A stretch of 64,000 nt of DNA from Diphasiastrum complanatum (GCA_029204225.1 CM055104.1:40415846-40479845), one strand, 5' to 3'. Positions 1 through 11,690 are shown, numbered from the stretch's first letter. The notes: generated by a model from the sequence alone, not told the origin. Translations and numbers: made by a program.

Positions 1-199
1 TATGGAGACATCGAACAGGTAAGTGTCAGAAATTAGGGAGCTCAACGGAACGTACATGAGCTCACAATCGAGCATTAAAATTTGAAAAAACTTAATTAGC
101 CTGATCAATTCCCATGCGATGTCTTCAATTTCGAACCCTTGAGTTGAGAACCTTAAAGAACACCTTGGCTAGTCAACACTTTGCCATAACAAGTGAAGC

Positions 200-985
200 T
201 TGGTCAAACCATTAAAAAAGTTTATGAATCCAAGTCTACTTCAAGAGTCTTAACCTTTAGGAGGCAAATCTTCAAAGTTTTCAAAATAAGTATGAAAGTG
301 CTCATGCTTTTGTTTTGAAAGCTAAAGCATTGAATGATGAATTGGAATGTATTGGTGAAAGCATTAAGGATTTGAGCTTGTGAAAGTTCTTCTTAATGGC
401 ATATTGAATGAACATGCTAACTTAGTGCAAAGCTTTGCTATTCAAAAGACATTGCCAAGTATGGAGAACTTGCAAGAGATCTTTGGGGATGAAGAGTTTA
501 GACTCCAAGCAAGAGGATAATTATCTTCTACATCTAAAGTTGGAGAGGAGGAATCTATGTTCTCAAGAGGCAAGTTCAAGGGCAAAGGCAAAGACAAATG
601 GTCTAAAGGACAAGATCAAAGTGAGAAGTCTTCTTTTGTTGATAAGAAGAAGGATAGAACAAAGCTTAAATGTTTCTATTGTGGAGTCAAAGGACATTTT
701 GCTAGTGATTGCTTTTAAAGATCAAAATGAAAGACAAGGAATTCTAACTCTAGATGAGGATGGTATTGATGAATAAAATTCAAATGATTCTTTTGTGATG
801 TCTTCATGCTTGTTGGCTAACGGAGGAGATTTTGATCCTTGGTGGATTGATAGTGGAGCAAGTCACATATGACAGAGTCACAAAGAGTATTTTCTCTTCA
901 AATTTGATGGCATTTGAAGGTGACAAAAAAGTTATCTACATGGCCCATGATGGTGAGTGTGCATTAGAGGAGTTCTCAGCATCAA
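200..985 (+). pseudogene. Ty1/copia gag to protease fragment, decayed
   Basis: This is the gag and start of pol of a copia retrotransposon, which would encode the capsid/nucleocapsid protein and the aspartic protease. In one frame from about 418 the sequence reads LVQSFAIQKTLPSMENLQEI, typical of the gag UBN2-like region. A stop (TAA) follows at the RLQARG position near 520. A nucleocapsid zinc knuckle of CX2CX4HX4C form (CFYCGVKGHFASDC) lies at about 670-711, after a Lys/Ser-rich stretch. A stop comes directly after it, and then a protease start with WWIDSGAS at about 841-864. The match fades after about 985, before integrase. Several stops and frameshifts make it non-functional. Its gag resembles the element at 43.6-45.9 kb. 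The family call is secure; the limits are approximate. Confidence 0.8.
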
Positions 986-1577
986 AAAGACCCTTTAAGG
1001 AATGCCATGTTGGATATACAAAAATATCAAAATAAATAAAACAATATTGTTTATTTGCTTGCCCACACCACTCCCAAGGCCTCCCCAACTCCCAATGATC
1101 TAACCACAGTGTCTATAGTCACAGTTAAGAACTGTTAACAGTTCGCAGTATAACTTGACTAAATTCAAAAATATTCCCTCCATTGGTTACAAAAAGGGCA
1201 ATATTTTCACTGGATCTAGAATATGACCGCCATCCCCAAATTCAAATCAGGAAAAATTGCAAAATGTTTACATATGCATTCCTGCCACAAGAATGGAAAT
1301 ATGAGCGCCAACTACCTATTGGAATGAAAAAATGAGCGGCATTTCCAAATTTGAATCAAGCATACAAGCATGGAGATTGGATTGATCGTACATAGTATAT
1401 AATATAATCAAAGATGAGTATTTGGTTTTGCTTCATAGAATCTGGTCATAGTACTTTGATGCAACTGATTACTCTATTATTTTTTTGATGATGACATTAT
1501 ATCATCTACATGTGGATATCCCTATTGATTTGGCTCCTTTGCAGAGAAGAGGAGGCAAAGGAGTTCAAATATCTGTT
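986..1577. other. Junction and intergenic DNA without a clear gene
   Basis: AT-rich sequence between the copia fragment and the transposase gene. Two short similar stretches occur near 1218-1245 and 1333-1360, each with a CATnnCCAAATT-like core. I found no long open frame and no terminal inverted repeat matching the far side of the gene pair. Confidence 0.4.
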
Positions 1578-2109
1578 GAAGATCGTTCTCGTTACAGGGC
1601 AGAAGGAAAGAAAAACGTGGATTGTGGACAGATGGAACATTATATCCACAAGATCCAAGCACTTTGACACATCCCACATTCTCTTCAATAACTCATTTAG
1701 TTACATGGATATGCAATAGGCATAGTGGATTACTAGGATATTGTGAAAGATTGCAAAACCATGGAAAACAACTTTATATGAATAAAGTTCACTTTTTAGA
1801 AGGTGAGTTAATTCGGATATCCTCTTATTGTCAGAATAGAGATTGTCATCTCCAAAAGACGTTAGAAAAAAATGAACAACTGAACAAAAATAATGAATCA
1901 TTACAGAAGATAGCAATCAATATCAAATCAAAACTAGAGCAAATGCAATCAGTCTTACAGTCTATTCGTATTGAAAACATACAATTACTGAAGGATGTGG
2001 ATTTGGTAAAGAAGAAGGCTGAAAGTAAGAAGCGAAAGCGACAAAGTTACAAGGATATTCAAACGCTTTCAAAAGGAGGTTATCGAAATAGAAGGATCCA
2101 TGCATTCAA

Positions 2110-2203
2110 GTAAGCATATTCTAAATTTTGTAAGTTTTTCAATGACATTTGGATTCAATTTCGGCTATGGTGATTTTCTGTTAACTATCTATTTTTTTTG
2201 CAG
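2110..2203 (+). other. Inferred intron 1 of the transposase gene
   Basis: Donor GTAAGC and acceptor TTTTTTTTGCAG bound 94 bp with a T-rich 3' end. Removing it keeps one reading frame between the coiled-coil block and the next block. Confidence 0.6.
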
Positions 2204-2873
2204 ATCTGCATTAGTAGCTCCTCAGAATATTAAAGACAATGCTTCACTAGGAATGTCATTGGGCACAATATTGACTTGCAAATCCACTGAGCATATCATG
2301 ATGAACAATAGGATTTCAAATGTAAAGTGTAAAATAGCAGAGTCTTTGATAGTGGACATTTAAAATATTTTAGATAAGACTATAGTTCAGGGTGCTTGTG
2401 ATTTTGCAGGTATTAGTAGGGAAGCATATGCAACAATATTTAAACTAATTAGAGAAGCTTTTAAGCAAGTTCAAATTAGAAAAGTCCCAATCCCTAGGAC
2501 ATATCACTTGAAGAAAGAGAGGAATACATTAAACATAGGTATGCATAAGATCACTGGAACTCCATTTCATATTGAGGAGGTGTATGAAACTGATGGAAGA
2601 TCGATATTCTATTATTCATCAAACAATTTATTTGTTGATCTAAATTACTTGCTGAGATACATCGTCACATTCTATGATATAACCTATGAAAAGGTGAATG
2701 GCAAAATAATCATAGTACTTATGTTAGATGAGTCAAAAATTGTGAAAGGACAGAAGATGGAAAAGGTTAGTATAACTCTTATGAATGGTGCTCTATCCCA
2801 AACAGAGAACCAAGAAGATTTCAAATTCAGTGTCCAGTCAGAAAATGATATATGGTAGTTGGCAGCGTTTCAG

Positions 2874-2954
2874 GTAACTAGTCTCATTATTACATTACAT
2901 TCATTGAATAGTATTAATACATTGTAAACTAAGTATGATTAATTCTTTGGACAG
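2874..2954 (+). other. Inferred intron 2 of the transposase gene
   Basis: Donor CAG|GTAACT, acceptor TTTGGACAG, 81 bp, phase 0. The frame continues from LAAFQ into VLKEDHD. Confidence 0.6.
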
Positions 2955-3773
2955 GTGCTGAAAGAGGATCATGATATATTATCATGGATATTCTCAAGGA
3001 CATCTTATCCTAGGATCATCAAGGACCATATGGATGGAGGATTTCTCAATGTTCCAGGAGTTGGAGACTTCAATGTTGAATGGCACTTACCAGGTGATTT
3101 GAAAACATTGAAATGTATGTATAATGTCTCTCACGGTGCTACATCAAAACACCCTTGTTTGTACTGCATGAAAATGGCAAAAGATGTAACTAGGAGTACA
3201 GTAATTACTAGAGAATATGCAGATCCAAACTGGAAGCCTGTGCTGTCTATCCCCTTAAAACATGTGCATGTTTGCACTCTTCATGCAGAAGTTAGATTAA
3301 TAGAAAAGATCATTTATCTTCATATAGTTTTTGCTTGGAATACTAAGCCAGCATCATTAGCAAAGGAAGTTATCTCTCGATTAAAAGATGTTTTATCAAA
3401 AGCAGGACTCCATAAAGGACATGTCAAAATTCAAAAAGATGAAAAGCTTTCAGGAAAGAATGGGAACATGCCAACTAAGCCAAGCATAGGAGGAGCAAAA
3501 GCACGTCGTTTTCTATCAAATCATACTGGTAAGGCTTCCAATATTCAACACTCAGTCTGGACAGATATTATTGCTGCCACTCAGGACTTCAAGAAAGACG
3601 GCAAAACCAGAGTACTAAAAGTTGATGTATGGAAAAAGCTTGATAGTATGATTGCTATTTTAAGAAAAAAAAAAACTCCTGATATTGATAAGAAAGTTGT
3701 CCAAAGGACTTGTGTCGAGTTTGTTAATGCAATATCAAAAGCATGGGGAGACGATCACATCACTCATTGCATG

Positions 3774-3862
3774 GTTAGTATATAATTTTCAAAATGCTTT
3801 CAAATTTTCATATATATTTAGATCTAAACATAAAACTAACATTATGATTTTGACATATGCAG
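3774..3862 (+). other. Inferred intron 3 of the transposase gene
   Basis: Donor ATG|GTTAGT, acceptor CATATGCAG, 89 bp, phase 0. It joins THCM to HILRDHTTFF and so brings the candidate catalytic Glu into frame. Confidence 0.55.
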
Positions 3863-4268
3863 CACATACTAAGAGATCATACAACATTTTTTGCAAATAC
3901 ATATGGAAGCTTGAGTGTATGGTCATCACAAAGGATGGAGAAGTCACACTGGCAAGCACAAGCAGCATTTCATCGAAATACACAACATGGAGGAACCAAT
4001 GAAAAATGAAACTACATTTGTCAATTGTTTCAGTGGTTCTACCGCAGAGTTCAGATTCGACATATAACAAAGTCCACACAATACAACAAGTTTAGAAAAG
4101 CATGCAAGTTCATACAAGAAGAGAAAGTTAGACGATTGTTGAGTAGAAGATCATCATTGCTGAGTAGAAGATCATCATGACATGTTCAGAACTGCTTTGC
4201 AAATTCATTGAACAAGAGAGGAGCAATACCCAATGTAAATGTATTGATTGTATTATACAAAGTGTCAA

Positions 4269-5216
4269 CTATTCATCATCAGATCGTGTATCAGATTCTA
4301 TGGTAATATTGTCATGAAGAAATTCTCTGCTAGCGTATGCATCTAATAGATGTGCATTATTCTTATTTCCACTAAGCTTAATATAAGTGGAATACAACGA
4401 ATAATGGGGGCTCTTTAAAGGAACATTCCCGTCAGTAAAGCCTAAATTGTTCAAAACATAAGATCTTTTGACAAAAATGATCTTATTTGTCTTAACAAAT
4501 TTATGTCCTCCTAGGTAAAATGATAAAGCTTTAACTGCCATTATAAGACTCTCCTCGACTGGGCTTAACTTGGAATGAGCAATACAGATCTCATTCTTTA
4601 GGAAATGCCTAAGATAGTGGCCCAATCCACTGTCCCTCTGGAACGAGGATGCGTGTTGTCTGAAACCACCTCGTCTCACAGCAAAATCATCTATTATGAG
4701 AGCATCCTGCAATAGGAAATATGTTAGCAAAAACACATTCAGTGATTGAAAACATTCAAATGCAAGAAAAATTAAACACTTACACATTCTTCATCATCAG
4801 CAGCAACCAGATCAGGATGATCAATATAATGACCATGTACTGAAGTGGAATCATCAGTGAAATGCATTAATGATGGATGAGGGAAGCCCATCTGGGATTG
4901 AAATGTCGTGAATTCTTCATCGGATGGTCTGCCTCACCCATCCTCAGCTATATTTGATAAAGTCTTATTCAGATATTCGTCACCGGTCATAAGACCCTCC
5001 TCATCATCAAAATCAATTTTAGCAACAAGGTCATTTGTCTCAAAATCTACAAAGTCGGAGAATTTGGAAATTGTGCCGAATAATAAACATAGAACCTCGT
5101 CCTCACGATAGTCAAAAAATTTACATAAATCAGCAGTAGTAAAATATACATCGTCATTAATATTATATACTCTAATGCAATCAAAAGGATTGACACAATT
5201 TCTATTTTCCTCTCAA
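4269..5216 (-). pseudogene. Acidic protein of unknown function, convergent to the transposase
   Basis: Function unknown. Two blocks on the minus strand: 5216 to 4784, then 4706 to 4269, separated by a 77-bp GT-AG intron (donor TGT|GTAAGT, acceptor TATTGCAG). The first block is rich in Asp/Glu and carries VYNINDDVYFTTADLCKFF and PSDEEFTTFQSQMGF. The second is more basic (FAVRRGGFRQHASSFQRDSG) and ends in an acidic tail. A TGA at 4934-4936 interrupts the first block, and a further stop lies near its start. The first exon may be missing, since an AG acceptor precedes 5216. Its stop lies only 88 bp from the end of the transposase gene, so the two genes converge tightly, as in a two-gene transposon. 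A diverged homologue lies at 40816-41590, so this is a repeated family rather than a chance reading frame. Confidence 0.5.
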
Positions 5217-5600
5217 CTAAAATGAATGTAAATTTGAAAAATGTTTTGTTCATTCCATCAATTAGAACCTATTGGAAAGGGGTGATAAAAAGATAGGTCG
5301 AACAAGATTTGAATAAAAAGAATGCAAATGACAAGAATTAAAACTTATCGTGCACGACGGAATAAACTATCTTTCTCTTTCTCTATGCATGACTATCCCG
5401 GTGTTTTGTGAAGAAGCCAAAGTGAGAGAAAATGACGAAAGACGAAAATGCCAAAAATACCGACACTGTGAGGCATTTTCGAGTAATTATGTAGACTGTG
5501 TAAAAACATGAAAAAAGCTGCAGGTTTGGATAAAAATTGGATGAAGATTAAAACGTCGACTAGTTAATTAGTAGGAGAATAATCCAACAAACCCCCTTAA
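5217..5600. other. Upstream region of the minus-strand gene, no gene seen
   Basis: AT-rich, with short homopolymers and a TTTCTCTTTCTC tract near 5371. A first exon or promoter of the minus-strand gene would lie here, but I cannot place either. Confidence 0.3.
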
Positions 5601-5629
5601 TCTGAATCCATGAATGCCTTGACCTTTAA

Positions 5630-6325
5630 ACTTAGTTATGCACAAAACTTTCTGTGTGCATCCAAGCTTATTGCTTTGGTAAAAATATCTACTGTCATAT
5701 CTTGTCTTTGACAGTATTGCAATTCGACCCCTTTGTTGAGAACTTTGCTTCTGACACAGTGATACTTAATTTCAATGTGCTTACTCCTAGAATGAAATCT
5801 AGGGTTTGGTTGACAAGGTAATGGCACTTTGATTATCACAAAATAATAATGTTGGAGCATATTGATTCAGACCGATATCTGAAAGTAAGTTCCTCAACCA
5901 AATTGCTTTTATAATAGCTTGTGAGGCTCTGCGATATACCCGGATTTGTAGAAGATAGAGCTATCAAAGATTGCTTTTGACTGTTCCAGAAAATAGGACC
6001 ATTGTTTACGAGTGTCTACATCAACTTGCATCTGTGTAACAAACTGAGTAAATTGAATTTATCATTGTCGACTGCTCTATATCAAATGCAAAAGTCCATA
6101 GTAGCTCGAAGATATCTCATGACTCTAATAAGAGCCTTCCAATGTGTTATACTAGGGTTACTTAGGGAGTTGACTACAAAAGCTATGTATGGCTTGGTAC
6201 AGATCATTGCGTACATAAGAGATCCTATTATAGAATGGTAAGGATACTCATGCATCTGCTCCTTCTCTTGAATTGTTTGAGGACACTGGTATTTCCAAGC
6301 CTGCAACAGCAGCAAACGATAATAA
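5630..6325 (-). pseudogene. Copia RNase H and end of reverse transcriptase (minus element)
   Basis: The 3' part of a minus-strand copia pol. The RNase H end shows FHSRSKHIEIKYHCVRSKV and then QDMTVDIFTKAIS (5640-5800), the conserved copia C-terminus. The HWKALIRVMRYLRATMDF stretch at the RT/RNase H boundary is at about 6085-6140. The sequence between them (5870-6080) is decayed. The RT core, including the YVDD motif, is absent: on the minus strand the sequence passes directly from integrase (6413) to the RT tail (6315). RNase H would degrade the RNA of the RNA-DNA hybrid; this copy cannot. Confidence 0.8.
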
Positions 6326-6412
6326 AACTCGAATAGAAGAATATTTGACTACTGGACTGAAGGTCTCAATGTAATCGATGTTGTATACTTGAGAAAATTC
6401 TCTGGCAACAAG

Positions 6413-7195
6413 TCAGGCTTTTCTTCTATGTTTGACCTTGCCTCCTATCCATTTTTCTGCCCAGTTCACATATTCTATATACTTGTCGAGTGCTTCCGAC
6501 TTGTTATGTATGAAGTAGACTATTGTGAACTTGCTATAGTCGTCAATAAAGGGGATATAGTATTTCGAACCTCCTACAAGGATCATGTCGAAGGGTCCGT
6601 AGATGTCCAAATGTACTAACTCTAGAAACTTTTTTGTTTTGAAGGAGTTCCTGGTGAAGGGAGTATGGGACATCTTCCCCTTTATGCACACATCACAAAT
6701 GTCGAGTTGGTTGCACTGCTGATGCTTACTCTCATGATCGCTCCATGCTAGTTTGCCTGATATAGGGCCATTAGGTTCATGTCTCATGTGCCATAGAACA
6801 TATGTAGATTCATGGGCTTGGTGTGCTTGATCTATTAGTAGGTGCACCTTCAGATGGTACAAGTTGTCTTTTCGTCTTCCTTGTGTAACAAGGGTACTGG
6901 TGCTGGCATCAACGATGTTGCATGTTTCGTTGGAAAACATCACACGGATTCTTGCGTCTACTATTCTTGCATCTGAGAGCAAGTCCTGCTGCAACGTGGG
7001 TATGAACAGTTTGTCGTTCAATCTTTGGTATTTGCCATTCGTCTTGAGCAATACTGAACCAGTGCCATTCACTTGAGGTCTTGATTCGTATCCAAGAACT
7101 ACGTACCTGGATGGATCTGTGCTACGAAAGTCATGATTCATCTTGATGTAACAAAGTGAGAGCTTGCTCCTGAGTCGAGGATAACCTATTGTGTG
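6413..7195 (-). pseudogene. Copia protease, GAG-pre-integrase and start of integrase
   Basis: Minus strand, upstream part of the same element. A protease active site of the LDSGASSHF type lies near 7165-7190, followed by a frameshift. Then come the conserved region ending in LLSDARIVDA and a GAG-pre-integrase region with CDVCIKGKMSHTPF, a variant of the usual zinc-binding end. The integrase starts with LVHLDIYGPF, carrying the first catalytic Asp, and SKYYIPFIDDYSKFTIVYF. The open frame stops at 6413, so the second Asp and the Glu of the integrase triad are lost in the deletion that joins it to the RT tail. Confidence 0.8.
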
Positions 7196-7289
7196 TCAGA
7201 TGTTGAGGTTGCACACATATCTGCACATAGCTAGGTTGTCGCATCACCATGGTTCATCCTTTCTTTGCCCATATTAGAGCTTTCGGGTT

Positions 7290-8110
7290 CTTTCACGTCG
7301 GACGAACTGTTGTGGTTTTTTCGTTTGCCTTGACGCTGCTTGTTCCTCGGATTCTGGTAGGGTTGAACACTTTCTTTGACTTCTCCTTATTGTTATAGAG
7401 AGCTTGATCAGAGGTGTCCTTGTGATCAAGGTGCTCACGGGCTTCGACTTCTTCTCGAATCTCGATCACGACTTTTTTGAGAGTCATTTATGGAGCTTTG
7501 GCTAGCAACATTTGGGTAGTCTCGAAGGATCTTGGTAAAGCTCGTAGCTAGTAGATGAGTTACTTCTATGCTAAGACTGCATTGTTTGTTCTGACATTGT
7601 GTAACAAAAGGAACAGATCCTTCATTTTTATGATAAAGGATGTGAGGTCTTTGCCATCCCATTGCAAGTTGGTCAGCTGGTCTTTGAGAAACATTATTTG
7701 GCTTCGAGATTTTCTCTGGAACCTGGTAAGCAATGCATCCCACATCTCTCTTGCATTGTCGCGAGGTCAAGCGTTAGAGAGTCTTTGATGGAGGACAAAA
7801 GAACAACTACTGCCTTGTCATTTCTTTCCTTCCACTCTCTCAACTCTTTGTCTAGTGTAGCAAGCATCTCCTCCATTCTGTTGACCCAAGGCCATAAGCC
7901 TTCTCCCTTCATGATTAGGGATGTCTTTACCTTCCACGCTAGGAAGTTGGTGGACCCGGACGAATCGAGAATGGTGAATCGAGAACGATACAAATCTTTG
8001 ATTGTATGCTGCTGATCAATGTCATCATTGTGATCTATGTTTTTCAGCTTGTTTTCTAGATTTAATAGCTCTTGCTGAGCTCCAACTAGGCATGAAGCAA
8101 TCGGGTTAGT
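7290..8110 (-). pseudogene. Copia gag (minus element)
   Basis: N-terminal gag of the minus-strand element. It begins near 8110 with GAQQELLNLENKLKNID-like sequence, then FTILDSSGSTNFLAWKVKTS (about 7910-7970), the usual copia gag entry motif, and a Lys/Glu-rich stretch. Frames change near 7700 and 7490; the C-terminal part (7293-7487) is charged and has no intact zinc knuckle. No minus-strand primer-binding site is visible upstream, so the 5' LTR is missing or beyond recognition. Confidence 0.7.
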
Positions 8111-8159
8111 TGTACCTAGATAGAGTTTGATTTTGACTGGCGGCTATTGTTGCTTAATC

Positions 8160-9270
8160 AGACCTACAATCTTTCAGAGTGTATAATTTGTTTATGCATT
8201 CACCAAGAATGAGCCAGTGTGCAGAAGACGAATAAATAGCTGAACATGCAAGACAATGATCTAGACCTATCAATGCCCCTCGTACCTCTATTAAATCGCA
8301 TGAGTTGTTTGAACAATGTGTGGAGTCAAGTGCACATAATCTGGAAATAAATCCACCCACATCTAGTTCCAATCCACTACCTTGTATTCATCAAAGAAGA
8401 ATTTTGCAACTCTACATAGATGATATTGAGCTAGGCTTATATAATATAATGTTTGAAGGCCAAATTTTGTCAAAATATGGCAACTTTTCACAAGATATGC
8501 TATATCAAAAAGTGTTAAAATTTGATCTGACTAACATTCATGGTAACCATACAATCACATTGTCAATCCCCCAAGTGCACTACACACCTTTTCTTCAATT
8601 GACAGTTGATGACTGTATTCGATTAACAAACTTTCATATAGAAAAAAAAATCCTAAACATGATTGTGGCACATCAAATTTGTGTGTGCCTACCGGCCTAA
8701 CACAATAGTTGAGAAAATTGCATCTTCGAATATTTTTCCTTGCAAATTTTAGGACAAATTGTGTGGATTTATTGGTTGAAGATCCACATATCCATAACTC
8801 GTACTTGGTCGCAACAATTGCCGTTGCTATTAGTGCCATTGCTGGAATGCAACAACATTGACATTCCATCACAGTTTGTGACGGATTTGAAAAAGTTGAT
8901 GGAGGCGAAGTACATTTGAATACAAAAAATTGCATGGCGATATGAACTTTTAAGCATTGTCGTATCTAAAAATTAATTCACATATCAATGCAATTGCATG
9001 TGTGTTGTTGATATGTACAGATTATATTTTGGCCAGATACAAATCACTTACTTGAAAAGGTACTTGATGCATACAAAAATGAGCAAAGAGTCATCTATAG
9101 TATTTACAATTTAGGAGTATGGATAAAATTGGATTCTTTGATGTTCATGGCTTCGACAAAAATGATCTTTGCAGTGGTTCCCAAGGGTGAATTTTTGGAC
9201 AAGATCACAACCCAGACTTCTAGTACTGAACTTCAAATATTTATGTCATGTAGATAACGTTTTGACATAA
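8160..9270 (+). pseudogene. Decayed coding sequence of unknown family, part 1
   Basis: I do not recognise this. An open block 8287-8700 contains ALPCIHQRR-like and LYIDDIELGLYNIMFEGQ segments, then ITLSIPQVHYTPFLQL and DDCIRLTNFHI. Further readable segments are CVDLLVEDPHIHNSYLVATI (about 8760-8820) and FWPDTNHLLEKVLDAYKNEQ (about 9029-9090), in changing frames. The amino-acid mix (few stops per block, hydrophobic and charged alternation) suggests a once-coding region rather than random AT-rich DNA. It may be a DNA transposon or helitron-like passenger, but that is only a guess. Confidence 0.3.
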
Positions 9271-10002
9271 ATGGGTCATATGAATAAGGTACTTCTATTA
9301 GTTGTTAATATGAATGCACCTGCAATTACATATCATGTTTCAAATATTTACGTTTAGAAATTTGGAAACATATACCCGTTCTAAAAAGAGTATCGAGTTC
9401 TTCCAGTTTTTTTTAGTAAAGACAGATGCATGTTGGGCGTTCTAGGAAAATGTAAAATCTATATATTGTATTGATAATATTTTGACATGGGAAATCCATT
9501 TTCCATATGAGGTGCTTTGCAATATTCGATTTTTGGTATTCAATTATTTAGTGCACGTATTTTTTATGCTATAAAACAATATGTTCATTTCGATCTTATA
9601 CATCGTATGTTTTATTTAAAAATTATAATTTATGCTAGTGCATTGTCTAATTAGCATAAGTATAACCTTAGCAATTAGGGCTATGACTGCGTGCCTACCT
9701 TTCAAAACCATTGTGAATGAGGATGACCAACTTGTGACCATAGCAATTGTTTCCCAACCTGTTTCCAAAGATTTCCCACGTTTGTTACTACTACCTTTGT
9801 CATATTGATGCAAAACATTTTTGTGAAATGTTTCGTATACCATACAACACTATAGATATATGTGCTTTTCCCACCTGAAAATGCATGCATGCTCATGCAT
9901 AATTAATGAAGTTCTTCCTTTTGATTTAAATTATTGTCTCAACATACCTGAGATAAAAAACCCGCATTCTAGGCTTTATGTTTCTTTATAGTTGATAGAA
10001 TT
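9271..10002. other. AT-rich stretch, no gene seen
   Basis: Short scattered open frames only, with many stops in all frames. Probably noncoding spacer or intron sequence between the two unknown coding parts. Confidence 0.35.
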
Positions 10003-11144
10003 TTGTGTACATACACTCCTACTTTTTCAATTTATTGGACAAGTGTTGCAGTTTGTATTTACCAAGGCTACCATCTAATCGTTGAATCTCTTGCCATAAA
10101 CTGGGCATCATGTATAGCCCAAGTAGTTCTCACAGATTTCGTTACAGTTTTTTATGAATGCATGCAACAAGCTGAAATTTGTTATCCAATTCAAAAACAA
10201 TTTACTTGAAGACAACTGAATACCTGCTAGATCTGATCACATTTCAGGCAGACAATTTCATATTCACACCTCTTCCTACAAATCCATCCCTTGAATTGAT
10301 TCATCCTAGTATCATTGCCATCCCCCAATCCCAAACCATGCCATCTTCTAGTGCCATTCCAAAAAAATTGCGCCGACTAGAAAAACAAACTACACCTTCA
10401 AACCCGAAATACTAAACTTCAGCACCAAAACCAAGAGTAACAAAACAAAATTGGAGTTGCTACAATGTAATGCTAGAGAAGCACAACACACTTTGACAAC
10501 TATAAAAGGGGAGTTTGTCTGTATGCTTGGCAAAAAAGATGTTGTGCTTGAAATGTTACAAAAATGATGCAGTACATGCGAACATGAAGAACGCTACTAC
10601 AAAGTCAACATGCAAACCTCCAGAGAGAACTTCTTACATTTCAAGAGCAGAATATTTTTATCGGAACGAGTCACACTTCAATTGTGAGCTATTTATATTC
10701 CCTCAAAAAAAGATCCAGCCATCACTTGAAAGTAGGCATGTCGGCATTTCAAACAAGCTTTTTAATTGGCCTATTATTCTAGGCAATTTTGACACATTCA
10801 AAGGTATAGAAAAAAGTTTGTTGTGTTTTTCTCAACAATCACAATATTCGACAGATCCATGTATGTGACTAGCTGGTCATTATGCAAACTACTTAGCCAA
10901 ATGGATGCCCAATAAACCACCAAAAGGATGTCGCCCAACAATAAAGGATTGGTTTAATCCAAATATACCATTGCTAGAAAACATTGACGTGCTACTTTAC
11001 ATAAAAGTCCGTGATTCGTGCATCAGAGACCAAACTGTTTTTATGGAAATGATAAAATACCAGTTCTTAGAATATGTACATGCATGTTTTAGTGGTGTTG
11101 ATGGCAACTACTTTGAAAAGATGTTGCTATGCCATAACATATAG
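10003..11144 (+). pseudogene. Decayed coding sequence of unknown family, part 2
   Basis: Not recognised. A Pro/Ser-rich stretch (SLELIHPSIIAIPQSQTMPS, about 10287-10350) precedes a basic segment (IPKKLRRLEKQ). Further open blocks run to 11144: 10515-10868 with four Cys in its first 40 residues, and 10905-11144 with GCRPTIKDWFNPNIPLLENI. Frames agree over long runs with isolated stops, as in an old pseudogene. It lies in the same orientation as the unknown block at 8.2-9.3 kb and may be its 3' part. Confidence 0.3.
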
Positions 11145-11690
11145 ACAAACATAAACACATAGCAAGCTCATGAATATTGTATTTGAGTTTTTACTTGGAT
11201 GAGTACCCAATAAAATGATGGCTATTTTTAAATGTATAAATTGTATTTTGATAATGCTAGCGGATTTTTTTTAGAGGATGTTACAGTACCACAATCTAAT
11301 AGACAGAGTTCTTTTTTATATCTTGATGTTTTTTTTTCTAAAAAATGATTGGCTTCCAATGAAGAATTTATAAAATTTATTAGCCCAACTCAAATTGCAT
11401 CATGCACACATTTTTTGCTATTTTTGCTATATGACATGATATTATTATATTTTCCACCAACAAAATTATGAACTCTTGCGTGTATTTTAGTTTTCTACTT
11501 GATCGAAAGTCTCAAACATTTGTACAACTTGCATTGCAATTTTGTTGCTAATATTAAATATAAACAACAGCTTCCAACCCTATTTAATGTGAAGAATTGC
11601 CAAAATTTGGCAAATCTAGCTTGATCAAAAACCATGTAGTCTAATGTATATTTTGTACATAAGTGGATTCCACACATGTAAGACCAAAGT
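11145..11690. other. AT-rich intergenic DNA, nothing recognised
   Basis: Homopolymer-rich, with no open frame of note. An LTR start may lie near the right end but I cannot fix it. Confidence 0.4.

Larger units (their letters stand above)
1580..4180 (+). pseudogene. DDE-type transposase gene with introns, decayed
   Basis: Four coding blocks join in one consistent frame across GT-AG introns: about 1580-2109 (start uncertain), 2204-2873, 2955-3773 and 3863-4180. Block 1 has a Lys/Glu-rich probable coiled coil (about 1800-2050). Block 2 holds a candidate first catalytic Asp in LMLDESKI (codon 2727-2729). Block 3 holds a second Asp in PGDLKTLKCMYN (codon 3096-3098), followed by a C-x2-C pair (HPCLYC, 3156-3167), as some RNase H-fold transposases have after their second Asp. 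Block 4 holds a candidate third acid in QRMEKSHW (Glu codon 3938-3940), then NTQHGG. Asp to Asp is about 96 residues and Asp to Glu about 250. Three in-frame stops (2361, 2856, 4007) interrupt otherwise continuous coding. I cannot name the superfamily; the last block loosely resembles transposon-like proteins of invertebrates. The catalytic assignment is inference. Confidence 0.55.

Noticed and set aside
435-776. 113-codon frame at the left end as a gene
   Set aside because: It is a shifted frame over copia gag; the gag and zinc-knuckle residues appear in a neighbouring frame.
3685-4002. Separate 105-codon protein overlapping the transposase
   Set aside because: It runs through the inferred intron in another frame; the spliced frame explains the block better.
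4908-5111. Plus-strand Ser-rich protein
   Set aside because: It is opposite to the acidic minus-strand gene, whose reading frame has a homologue at 40.8 kb.
1031-5600. Terminal inverted repeats bounding the two-gene element
   Set aside because: I compared both flanks by eye and found only a short direct word (ACCTATTGGA near 1314 and 5268), not an inverted pair; ends remain undefined.
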